Positions 11,760 through 22,970 of a stretch of 64,000 bases of DNA are shown in pieces. Below the pieces are notes generated by a model. That model was given only the letters and a program-made list of their open reading frames with translations, had not been told where the DNA came from and made no database searches. Location: positions 246,001 to 310,000 of the forward strand of contig JAOCPU010000013.1 of the NCBI GenBank assembly GCA_035772785.1, read 5' to 3'. Both the position numbers and the translations under genes were made by a program. The first letter of the stretch is position 1. Each line of letters opens with the position of its first letter. The DNA comes from Phlebiopsis flavidoalba. Taxonomy: Eukaryota > Basidiomycota > Agaricomycetes > Polyporales > Phanerochaetaceae.

Positions 11760-14700
11760 TGGTTGGTGCACTGTACGCGGGTTTCAAATGGCAAGTATGT
11801 TATTCCAACGTCCTCTGGCCGTTTCACACGTCCCCCCAAAATAGCCGATTGGCTACCAGGGCATCATGTCGCATTTGAGTTGCATGTGTAAATGATTGAG
11901 GCCTTCGTCAGATAGATTTCTCCCATTCGTTCGCCAACGGAAAGCCGCTGAAGCAGCGCGAAGTCCACAGCCGTCGTACGTGTGGTATACGCACACATAG
12001 CCAATGCCAGGCCACAAAGTTCTCAGAACAAAGCTGCAACCGACACCGCATTAATGAATGCAGTATCTGCCAAACTGGGGATTCCAAGCATCCGCATTTC
12101 CAGCTATCCGTTGCCACACCCTCAGCTATTACCACAGCTAGTAGTTATACCAGAGGTCCCAGTCCACCACGTTGTCCCTCCATCCAATCCCACTCCACCC
12201 TCAACAACCCTCCCTCCCAGTTCCTGCCAGCTCACCACCTCCAAGAAAAACCGTGGCAAGGGCCAAATGTCCACCCCGGTGCCTGCCACGCGCCCTGCCG
12301 CAGGCCCGGCACGGCTGTGGAGCGATCCGAAGTGTAGAACGTCCCGCGTCGACAGCCAGGCACGGACAGAGGCACGTCGCACGGCTCCTCGGACTAATTA
12401 CGCGAACGCGCTCTCGGGTATAGTGAATGCGAAAACGTTTTTTTTATTCGACCGGAGGGTTCGGAGTTTGTGCTGATGTGGCGAGCTAGTGGCTCTGTTG
12501 GGTAACCTCCTGGGCTCGGACAGACGTCTGCGGGTTTAAGCCACTGCTGGGTCTACAGACAACCCTGCTTATAATCGCAGTTGAAATTGTAAGTGAGTTC
12601 ACAGGGTCCGCCTCGGGCGTGTGCCTAAGCCCCGCCAAGAGGCTGCCGGTGTGTGTAAAGTACAAAAGAGCCCCATTCCTCACGCGAATTTGTGTATACT
12701 CAGATGAACTCAGTGATTATTTAGGTCGGAACGTCTGTCGCAGATGGAGCGTAAACTTAGGCGAGATCGAGGGCGAGTGGAACCACGGAAGCAGCCTCAT
12801 CTGGCGGGGCTGCTGCCCGGGTTATTAGGTATCATCACATGCAGCGGCAACCCTACGGAACCCAAACGCCCACCACCAACGTAATAGAGAGCCGGCCGTG
12901 TGGTATCAATAATCGGAATACGTGGTTTAGGTCGAAGTAACTTGACAGCCGTAGGGAAGCTGAATGGGCACCAGCACCCGCCGATGGTGCATAGCCATGC
13001 GCGCTAGGGGCGGTTACCGCCTGTCGTCACCGTGGCAGGATCTGGGCCTGGGGTGCTGATCGCCTGTGGCCCCTGGTCGTCCGGGCCGACGTTGACTTTG
13101 CCTGGTGTGCGTGTTTGGGTTTTGCGGCCTGATTGACAACTGGAGAGTTGCGTTGCCTTAGGATGTGGTGGAGGAATGACGGCGTTTTTGGGGTGTAGCG
13201 AGGACGGTTATTGCGCGCGCGGGTCTATACTCGGTTGATCTGGCGTGCACGTTGCCGTTCATACATCGAGACGCGCCCGTACAGAATGCGTTTCTAATGA
13301 CTCTTAATTTCGGGTCAGTGAGGGCACACAAACGCAGACAACGACTCATCCCTCTGTAATCTAACCCAGGGCCCAGGGACGAGACGCCACAGATCAGCCG
13401 AGCCTCGACCACCCCCCGGCCGACCCCATTTCTACATCGCAGGACTCGCTGATACACGCCTCTCGGTATCGCACCAGGCCTCGACTGCGCGCCCTCGCTG
13501 CACCCACGCAGCGATACATATAGCTCCTGGGAACCTCGACGTCCGCGGGGCAAGTGCGACGCGCCTGGACGACCCAGACCCAGAAGCTTTGCTCGCAGGG
13601 GCCACCGCTCAACGACCGGGGGCCGAGGCCACTCGCGTCGACACGGTGCGCTCGCTATATAAGGATCATCAGCGCGGGTTGCTGGGTTCGCCTGGCGCAT
13701 GCCGTACATATGTGCACCGGGCGATCCTTGGTCTTTTCTTCAGCCGCGCTGTTCGTGGTCCGTCGGGCTACTGTGAGGGATCAGAGTTCCCGCTTTTGGA
13801 CGGGGCGGGATAACGGTTCGTGGTCATGGCCTGGGCCCCATCTGCGTTCGCGTCGACGCGCCTGACCCTGCTCTTGCAGCACCTGGTGCGCGCTGTTAGT
13901 CGGCGAGGGAGGCGATCGTGAGGATTGCAAACCACCCGGATAATATGGAGCGTGGAGGCGGAGGGGGAGAGAACGCCCCGGCACGCCCCCGCGCCCCCGG
14001 CGCATCTCGCGCTTTCGCGGGTACCGACCCCGACCGCAATAGCAAGACGCTCCCAGTCCGCGTCGTCGTAATAAATATTAATCGCGTCTGGCTCAGCTCC
14101 CTACGATTCGCATAAGCCAGTGGGTCCTGCGCCATGAGTCGCGCGCTAGAAGAGCATGCCCCCGTGTGCACGATCGAGGGCTCAGCGCATGGCTCTCACC
14201 GAGGTCGATCCTCCCGCCCCACGTCTGCCGCTGCGGCACCGGACCTTGCAGCGCGTGCGATCGGGGGCCCGCCACAATGTGCCGTATATGGGGCTAAATG
14301 GGATGGCGCGGGATGCGAGGCGTGCGGCTGCGCCCCGCTGGGTGCCTCTGGGGCCTGCACGTGGCCAGGATCGCACGGCAGCAAGGTGTATATCGCGCAC
14401 AAGGTCCGCCGTCAGCCCCTGTCGCATCTCTGCCACGTCCGGTGCGCAGGCGGCCTGACCCCTATCAGCGGGCATATTATTGGAATGCAAGGGTCTTCGA
14501 GAACACACGCGAGTAATGGACACGGGCCGGTCCTGGCACAACGCACGAACCGGCACGCACCGTCCGTAGGATGCGCATCACTGTCTTACGCCGCATAGGC
14601 CCGGCACGCGCCGAGATCGCGTCATGGCCGCGAGACCTGTCCTGAGTCAGCCGCCGACCTCGCGATGTCCATCATCGAGCGTGAGCTTTTGCTCTGTTTG

Positions 14701-15600
14701 CCTTCAACCCCCACCCACCACCCCCGCGGCCACCGACCACCACCTGGTGGATCTTGTCGGTCTTAGTGACCCCTTCCTACATATCGCGATGCGCACCATC
14801 TCAAGCACACCGGGCGCTGTATGACGCCGCTCCTCGGCTCGCGCTCGATCCCGGCGCGCCGGGCGGAGCACCCAGCCCCCCCGTAACCGCGCTCGGGGGA
14901 CATAGTGCGCTCTTCCGCGCGCCTCGTTGGGGAAAGAACAATAGAAGATGGCAGGGCGCACGGCAGCTGGACGCAGCACGCGTGTTTGAGACGATTCTGC
15001 AGGCAAGCGGAGACGGGCGGAATAGGTAAAGCCGACTGGCTCGACGCGGTCGTACTGTGTATGGGAGTTCTCGGCGAACGGGTTGCACCTATACAAGCTC
15101 GGCAGAGACGCGGGTATTTTCGACGTTTGGCACGGGTTGTCATCTAGGGGCCAAGTGGCACTCTAGACGAACTGGGTAATCGGAGACCTTTCAACAAAAC
15201 AATTTGTATGTGAGAGTCGACGGGCGCTCCGGCGACATGGATCTGTTCTCGATAAACAAATGACTACTGGGACTATCTACGGGTTCGAACCTACCTCCGA
15301 AAAGCTGGGCCTCTGCTCGTTCGGCTGACCTACTGTATTGTCCGGGAAGAGATTTGTCTCGGGGCTTCCTCCACGATGTACGTTCTGCGGGTGTAGTGGT
15401 CTGGGATCAAATGATCCATTGCAGCGGACTTGGAATCCGGTGGTGGCCTACCGGGGGGGGGGGTCGCTGAAAAACTAGGGGCGTAGCCTCCAACAGCGCT
15501 TGCGTGAGCGGCGAGCGCACTCGCTCGACGACGACACAATGGTGAGCTCCACATGTGACGTGTTCTGGGGGCCTCTTTGACTGCCACAGACTGGCACAGA
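11760..15600. other. No recognisable gene
   Basis: The longest frames (164 codons on plus at 11982-12476, Pro/Ser-rich; 183 codons on minus at 13158-13709) have no identifiable domain. A TATATAAG lies at 13656-13663 on the plus strand, but no convincing coding sequence follows it. A run of 11 G lies at about 15453-15463. I treat the stretch as intergenic with low certainty. Confidence 0.45.
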
Positions 15601-15604
15601 CATT

Positions 15605-17723
15605 ATGCAATTCGGCAGCGTTGCAGCCGAAGCGATTCTAGCGGGTCTACTATGGCACCGCCTCTGGTAGCCTATCCAAGCTGGAACTCTTCGCCGGCGA
15701 CTACGCACTCCGCGGACGTCTCTGGATCGAACGTCGTTTCTAGTTCTTCGCTGCGTCTGTGTCGACTACCACCGATAGCCCTCAAAGCCATGGCCGAATC
15801 CTCGACGTCGACGACCAGTGACATTCAGGACGTCCTCATCACTCACAGACACACTACCAGCAGTCGGCATTACGACTGTGCTCACAGACATCACTCCCCC
15901 AACACCCTCACGCCAATCTCCCAACCCAGCTCTCAACAGCACCCCGCCCGCAGTGCCGCACCAGCACCCAACCACCTTCTCCCCGGCCAAGACGCCGTGA
16001 ATCCGCCCACCATACCTGCTCCTACCCTCAACTCCCAAGGCCCCCCGCCGCGACGTTCCCCGTCCCCACACCCCTCGATCAGATGGCCCCTACCTTACCA
16101 AAACCCGTCAATGATGCCTACTACCCGGACCTGCGACCGCACCTCCTCCTTCCCGCCCGAGAAGGTCGACTTCAGCCTGGTACGACTGGGTCGCTTTGCG
16201 TTCGCGGTCGCCGCGCGCGGACTTGTCGCTCGGTGCTGGACTGGTCGCGGATACGGCGAACCGCGGGCGTGCTGCGGCGGCTTGTCGCGGCGGCGCATCA
16301 GGCGGGGAAGAAGGTCAAGGTGAGCGTTGGCGGGTGGACGGGGAGCAAGTGCGTATTCTTTCTCCCTCCTCTCGTGGAATTGCTGAGTGAGGCCGCTTGG
16401 GCAGGTATTTTTTTTTTCGCGGCGGTTGCGACGGCACAGAGCGCGGCAGACCTTCGCGCAGAACATGCCTCCGCGCTTCTACACACAGTACAACCTCGAC
16501 GGGATCGACATCGAGATGGGAGTTCCCCGGGCAGGCCGGCGCGCGCCGGTCAAGCACCGAGAGCGCGGCCGACAGCGCGAACTTTCTCGCGTTCCTCCAG
16601 CTCCCTGCGCCGCACGCTCCCCGCGCAGGCCAAGATTTCCGCCGCGCGATGACGGTGCCGTGGGCGGACGCGGGGGGCAACCCACGCTTCGCGGACGTGT
16701 CGGGCTTTGCAAAGGTGTTGGATTGGATTTTGATTATGAACTACGATACGTGGGGATGTGAGTCCCCCTTCCCCCTCCACAATAATATATACGCTAAACG
16801 CGGAGCGGCAGCGTCGAACCACGCCCGGTCCCGAACGCGCGCCCTCAGCGACGCATGCCACAACTCGACGCAGAGCAGCCAGAGCGACCGTCGCGGGCGT
16901 CGCGGCGTGGACCGCCGCCGGCTTTCCCGACCTCCAAGATCGTCCTCGGCGTGCCGTCGTACGGGTACATCTCCCTCTTCTCTCCGCTTCGTACTCACCC
17001 GGACGCGCGCGCTCTCGTGTCGCGGCATTCCCGATGCATCTTTCTGGTGGTGGGGTGGGGGCGGGGACGGGGAGCGTGAGGGAGCCGGTTGTGGATACGG
17101 CGAGTGCGCCGATGGTGAGGAATGAGGATGGCGGCACCGGGGATATGGGCACGGTGCAGTTTCGGGAGCTGGTTGCGCAGGGGTTCTTGCAGTATTTGCC
17201 GGCGTGGACGGGCAGGCGGCGAGCGGATGACGACGGCGCACAGGACTCTGGCTCGGACTCTGGCGACACGGTCGACACCGCGGGCTCAGACGACACCTCG
17301 GGCTCAGACGACACCTCGGGCTCAGACGACATTGCGGACTCCGACGATACTTCGGACTCTGGCTCTGACTCTGGCGATACTTCGAAGCTCTGACTCTGAC
17401 GACACTTCCGACCTGGGCCCTGACTCCGAGATAAACGTCGCCTCCCTCGCCCCCCGGCGACGACACGCCTCACCAACGTCTTCACGGCCCTGCGCGGCTT
17501 CGAGCGCCGCTGGGGACGCGTGCTCGAGCAGCCCCCGTACCTGCGCTCCGCGGGCGCGGCGCTTTCGGCGCAGGTCGTCGCGTACGACGACCCGCAGAGC
17601 CTCGAGATGAAGGCCGCGTACGCGCGCTGGGCGGGCTTGCTGGGGGTCAATATGTTTGATGTCCATGGGGATACGGATAGTTGGGATTTGACGGATGGGG
17701 TGAGGAGGGGGTTAGGGTTGTAG
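15605..17723 (+). CDS. GH18 chitinase with N-terminal P/T/S linker and internal D/S/T repeat insert
   Basis: Predicted secreted glycoside hydrolase family 18 enzyme, hydrolysing beta-1,4 bonds of chitin. The ATG at 15605 begins a short hydrophobic leader (MQFGSVAA...AILAG), followed by about 150 residues rich in Pro, Thr and Ser. The catalytic domain then begins near 16110 (VNDAYYPDW). Diagnostic pieces follow in order: KKVKVSVGGWTGSK, the catalytic strand DGIDI plus WEFPG at about 16500-16530 (the Glu of WEFPG is the acid/base), LDWILIMNYDTWG, IVLGVPSYGYIS, AYDDPQSLEMKAAYA, and a C-terminal GVNMFDVHGDTDSWDLTDGVR. About 70 acidic residues built on an 18-base repeat interrupt the domain at 17227-17440. 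Frames shift several times, including by one base between DGIDI and WEFPG, so no single ORF spans it. Intron limits were not resolved. Confidence 0.85.
17282..17335 (+). repeat. 18-base tandem repeat encoding DDTSGS units
   Basis: Two identical copies of GGGCTCAGACGACACCTC (17282-17299, 17300-17317) are followed by a third that differs at its end. Imperfect GACTCTGGC and GACGATACT units surround them. In the chitinase frame this encodes Asp-Asp-Thr-Ser-Gly-Ser repeats. Such a tract can change length by replication slippage. Confidence 0.8.
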
Positions 17724-19464
17724 ATTGTGTTGGTAGGGCCTCTGTGTTGTATGCTTTTGGATACCCTTTTGTGTGACTTGGATACCCCTCATGCCATGAT
17801 ACCCTCTGATCTTGTTTCAATTGATCACTATGGATGCAACAAAGCGTATTAGAGTGGTTTCGGAAGGGCCTGGTGATTCTGCTGTAGGTGTCCACGCGTC
17901 TACCCGTAGCGGTTACCTCTACGGCCTTACGTTCACAATACGCCGATAAACCTATCTGAATAGTACCACTCAAACAGCAAGAAGTCAGCGACCCGCAGTA
18001 AGCGGTCGGCGACCCGACGCGTTATTTGGCTCAATTTGGCATCTCGGGGATCCAAACAAGCCACGAACACGCTCGCGCTCAAAACGCAAAATTTCCGACT
18101 TGTCTCTCGCTGGTCTCTCCGTTGGCGTCGTCCTGCTCGATCTACCTCTCCGACACGATGCCAATCGCTGCATGCATGAATGGTAAGGTCGAAATTCCTC
18201 CTGCTCTGCCTCGCGGTGATGTCAAAAAGTAATATTCCCAAACATTCCGAGCGCGTTTACACGTGATGAGGGAGACTTTACTCTTCTACAGTGTTGAAAC
18301 GGTATCTGAGCTAGTTGGTTGCCATCTTTCCGTGCCGTCCTTTCTGCGGATTAACATGAGTTGCTCACGCTGCTTTGTTTCCCTAGGTAAGTGTAAAATT
18401 TTCAAGACGGAAAACGCAAGATGTGTGTGCTGCGAGGGACGATCCTCGAATGAGGCGTAGGGTGCAAGCGTGTCAAGCCGGGCTGCGAGACGATCCTAAC
18501 AAATAAATGGTTGAGGGTGCTTAGACATGGCTTTTCATCTATCTTCATTCTACCTTCCCTTGCCTTGAGTGTCACGTTTTTTATTCACACTGTACGAGGC
18601 TGCACAACATGTGTCGGTCAGATGAGTGTCTTTCTACAAACGGTATCTGAGCTTCCCCTCTTTGCGCGATCTTTCCATCGTGTCCGCTATCGATTGCTCA
18701 TCCGTCTCCTCCATATGTCGGTCGTCGCTCAGGCCTAGCCTCGAAGCTCGCAATGCATATTCCCTGCGTGCAACCATCGTGTTCGACCGACCGCGACCAC
18801 AGGGTCTCTATGCCCCTGTGATGCAGCGGTGAATACTTTGTAGGTTCCAGGTCTTCGTCTCTGTCTTAATAAAGCACTGGCCCTTCGGTAGTTGTAATGT
18901 TTTACTGCGGTTACTCAGCAGTACAATGCATCGGTGTTTTGAATCGACTATACCCGTATGCAAGGCGATGATCCAAGAGGGCTCTGTAAGACTTTCCTGT
19001 AAGATATTTTGACCCTGCAAAGTTAAGCTATACGCATTGATGGAGGCCGCGCCTGTCCGTGATCCCTTTCCCTCGCCCGGCGCGTTCCATCTCCCTGCCG
19101 GGGCCGTCGTCACTGTTTCGCGCTGTGTTACGAACGGGCATCAGCACATTCGTCGGCTCCGGGCGCGTAGGCGAGGGTGCGCATGCTGTGCACCGACCGG
19201 TGACGCCTTTCTTGCATACAAACGCTGATTTCTTTTTCTTCCCGTAGCTCTCTGTGCAGCATGAACCCCCCGGCAAGTGTGGTCATGAGAGGCAGCAGTG
19301 CATGGTGCTCACTGCTTCTCGCGCTCCATCCGCCCCTGGTAGGTAGCGCATTGGTTTCCTAGGGTCCCATGATCCCAGCTGCAATGGATATGTGATCAAC
19401 GCAACGCTCTGGACGTCGCAGCGCATACGCATAAACGTCACCATTGGCCCGGCAAACAACAGCA
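17724..19464. other. Intergenic; one short dispersed repeat, no gene recognised
   Basis: Only short frames are present. A 16-base sequence, AAACGGTATCTGAGCT, occurs at 18297 and again at 18638 (341 bases apart). Each is followed about 20-30 bases later by ATCTTTCC, which suggests a weak old duplication. The right end forms the upstream region of the glutaminase gene. Confidence 0.45.
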
Positions 19465-19471
19465 TATATAT
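19465..19471 (+). promoter_or_regulatory. TATA-like element of the glutaminase gene
   Basis: TATATAT lies 75 bases upstream of the ATG at 19540, at a spacing common for fungal core promoters. It is followed by a C/T-rich stretch. Inferred from position only. Confidence 0.35.
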
Positions 19472-19539
19472 TCCCCTCTCGGTGCGCCTCGCGTAGGTGT
19501 GCTACGCGTTTGTCTTTGCGTTTTCCTTCTTGCACCATC

Positions 19540-22500
19540 ATGCTGACTGCGCTGGTGGGAGTCTTGAGCTTGTGTGTCGTGTACGCTTCCGCGGCGGTGT
19601 CGTGGACCGCGACGCCGTTCATCCCCTGCGTCGGTCCCTCTCGCGGTCCGCTCGCCGTACCTCTCGACATGGCTGAATCAAGGCAGCGGGACGGCGCTGA
19701 ACGCTGACTGGCCGCGTATTCTTTTTTCTGGACCGGCTTTCCGTGAGTGCAATCCTGCTCGCACACTCCCGATCCACATGCTGATATTCGGTGGTGTGGT
19801 AGTGTGCCGCAGCACATGATTCCTGGGATGGGCCGGGTTCGTGAAAGGTGGATGGCAACCGACGTTACAACTTTCTAGGAGCACCCGGTGTCCCCGAACA
19901 CCAGTTTCCAAAAGTCGGTGCAGAAGAGCCTCACGGCGAGTGTCTTGTGGCCTGCGGTTTTGTGTCACGCGGGGGAAGGGCTGATGCAGATCAAGCAGTT
20001 CACGTCCACCCAGAGCACCTTCGTGATGAGGAGTCCGGCCCTGTGGACCTCACGGTCAACTTCTTCAGCCCAGTAGAGGTGCGCGTTTTCTGTTGTGTTT
20101 CGCACCGAGATTATCGCGGTAGTGACGTTCGTCATTCTCTTTTTTTTTTTTTGGATGAGAGGGTGGGAGCGTTTAGCCTACGGATCTCGTGACGCAGTCG
20201 CTGGGGGGCCGTTCTCGTACATGGCGGTCACCGCGAAATCGAATCGACGGCTGCAAAGTCGCACCTGACGTTCAGGTGTACAGTGACATCAGCGCAGAGT
20301 GGATTACGGGCCCTATAATAGCCTTGACGTGTCGAACATGGAGCACCCAGTGTCGGCACCAACTCTATTTCACAAGTTCAGCTGAGTACTCAGAGCTTTG
20401 TTCGGGGGGATGAAAGTCCAGGCTACCATGATACAGCGTGAGTCAATGTCCTCTTCGGTCATGGTCAACAGGGTCTATTCTCATACGGTGCTGGGGGGGG
20501 GGGCTGTAGGAACGAGTTCTGTGCGTACTACGCTGTACTCAAAACGTACGATTTAAAACACCTCCGGCAAAAATTCTACACAGTATCTCACAACCGAACC
20601 TTAACCAGACGCGTCACGTTACGAACGATACTAGACCGGTCAATATATCGTTTTGTCCGCCGCGCTAGGAATTCATCAACCAATAGGCGTTTTGGCCAAT
20701 TCGAAAGACACAACTTCCGCGCTGTTCAAAAATGACTGGCCTTCTTCGCATTCGCACACGACCTAGGATCTATCAGCTGGTAGCTCCGCGCCAGTACAAG
20801 TCACCGTGTCGTTATCAAACCTACTCTTTCGGCATCGTGCACTTGCCGGTGGGACAGTCACCGTGACCCCGCGATCGAATTACATATCGCGAGGGGCAAA
20901 CCTAGAAACAGAAGCAGCTTCTTCTGGAGCCAGTTCTCCAGCGTGTCTGCCGCCAGTGAGTCTCCATGTTCGCCATGTACCGGATGAAATGGCAGCTTGT
21001 GCAAAATTGCGGTGCTCTAGATCGATCTGCCTGAGCGACTTTGGAGCGGCACTCGGTCGCGCGAAACATTCCGATTCAGCAAGGTCCAGTACGATGCACT
21101 CTGCCATGCTCTTCCGATTACGCTTCTATTGTTGTACTATCCATTCCGACCGGCGTTCGGGGAAACTGAAAATCACCGCCTCGAGGAACAGCGATGGGAG
21201 TATGCAACGCCTCGGACATTCTCATGTTTATTGAAATGTAAGGCCTCTTATCCGCGTGAATATTATCTGTTCGTACTGACTCTCCCACTTGGCCGCTTCA
21301 CAGAAGAAATCTCTAGCGATGGATTGTGCGTATAATTAACGCCACAGAAGTCATAAATCCAAGTGACTAACATCATGCATCTTTAGAATGTCAACACCGT
21401 TAGATAGATGTCAATCTTTACAAAGCTGGCCCCGTGTTCCTTTACACAAACCGGCGCTAGGAAAGTACTTCTCTTGCAGCTATTCGAGTATCAAAGCGAC
21501 TGGGCCAATACCCTAACGCAATATGGAGCTAGTGTCCACGACAATGGGTGCTAAGTTACCCCAAGAGCGCGTGGTCGCATAACCGACGGCAAGGATGAAA
21601 GCAAATGCCGGATCGAATGTGAGATATTCAATTCTTGCGAGTATTCGGGGCTTCTTCTCACCTATCCACATATCATACTATGAGAGCTGTAATAGCTTAT
21701 CCTGACCCCTAAGCTTACGTTCAGAAGAGCCAAACGACCAAAATCATTTATATCCACCTATGTGCGTTCGGCCCCTTCCCCACCTGGATCAATTCTTTAA
21801 TATTGAACCCCTGCGTTCTCTACAGTACACTCTCCTCGATCAGTGGACCCAGTTTCCTCATCACAGACTCACTCAGCCCCCGCTAATCCAGCATTCAGCA
21901 CGGACGACTTCGCTTGGAAGCCCTCGACAACCAGACTCACCTTGCTATCAAAGGGCATAGTAGGTATCCAAGGCCATGTAACAGATCGCGTCTCTCGCGG
22001 GGAAAGAGCTCGGGTAGCTCGAAACTACCGCGTACCCGCCCCTCCAAATGTTGTTGTGATTAACAATAGAGATGCGCACGGGTGATTCAATGATCGCAGT
22101 CCATTGCCGGCATCAATTACGTGAGTCAAGTTGGCAGACGTTTTGCCACGTCAAAGACTGGGGCACAGTTGACTTTGGCCGTAATATAAACATGGATTCC
22201 AGCGTGAGTCACAACTCTCCATAGCCGATTACGCCTAATGACAGTGATAGAATGGGGGACTCTCGTTACAACCTCTATAGGAGGACAAGGTTGCTCGGGC
22301 ACTGCACTTGTTCCAGCAGTCTGTTTACTCCGAAATTGCAGTGAGTGAATCATCTGGAGTTGATAAATGGCATGGTAAGTAACCCGTTGGCATGTACATA
22401 TGTGAGAGACAGCCTGCGCCTTTACAGTTCCACCACGCGTAAGTCATTGTTCATAAATGTTCCATACTCGCGCAATGTCAAGAATTTTTTTTTAAACGGA

Positions 22501-22970
22501 CTTAATCTCTATGAGCACAGCCTTCACGGACAGTTCACGTTGGTACCACGAGCAACATGGTCAGCACTCTTCTAAACCGCTTTAATGAACATCTCGACTT
22601 GAAAAACACGTCAGTGATCAATTGATAGGACCTACAGACATACACCAACGTCTGGTACGTGCTCCCCCGATCTGATCGTGCATGCCAAACCTTATACACC
22701 CAACGCATTAATGTCAGCTTCTTCCCTGCTGACCGCAACAGGAATTGGTCCATCTGGACGGCGGCCATCTCTACCACGACCGCAGTGAGAGACTTATTTT
22801 TTTATTTCAGCTCCGGTGCGCCAGAATATATCGTTCGTGCAGAACGGCGAGAAGCTCGCAGCCGACTCGGAGAGATACATTGGTACGAGACGGTAGATGG
22901 CTCTGTCAGTGCGGGTTCAGAGCCGGTCGCGCCTGCATCGTTGGCGCGTCATCTCTGCCGGCACTGGTGA
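19540..22970 (+). CDS. gtaA: Glutaminase A-like secreted enzyme (DUF4965/DUF1793 family)
   Basis: Family members are extracellular glutaminases that convert L-glutamine to glutamate and ammonia. The ATG at 19540 starts a clear signal peptide (MLTALVGVLSLCVVYASAA), followed by the conserved start WTATPFIP and LAVRSPYLSTWLNQGSGTAL. Later pieces in order are YNFLGAPGVP (about 19865), QFTSTQSTFVM, VTVNFFSPVE, PFSYMAVTAKSN, VQVYSDISAEWITG (20270), DYAS and GETEITASRNSDGSM (21160-21200), FEYQSDWANTLTQYGA (21480), GIVGIQ (21955), NWSIWTAAISTTTAVRDL (22740) and a terminal VDGSVSAG-type segment before the TGA at 22970. The pieces lie in changing frames, separated by what look like many short introns plus indels. 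Locus length fits a roughly 680-residue enzyme with introns. Middle exon limits are not resolved, and the exact C-terminus is uncertain. Confidence 0.78.

Noticed and set aside
15270..15350. tRNA gene suggested by GGTTCGAACCT near 15284
   Set aside because: Neither strand gives a paired T stem around the loop or a matching acceptor stem; the motif alone is not enough.
1..15600. Transposon or retrotransposon explaining the gene-poor region
   Set aside because: No reverse transcriptase, integrase or transposase motif, no LTR pair and no terminal inverted repeats were found by reading; only two-copy tandem duplications are visible.
16550..17650. 366- and 241-codon minus frames antisense to the chitinase
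   Set aside because: They are shadows of GC-rich coding DNA; their Ser/Glu/Pro repeats are the reverse reading of the Asp/Ser repeat. The sense strand carries the GH18 motifs.
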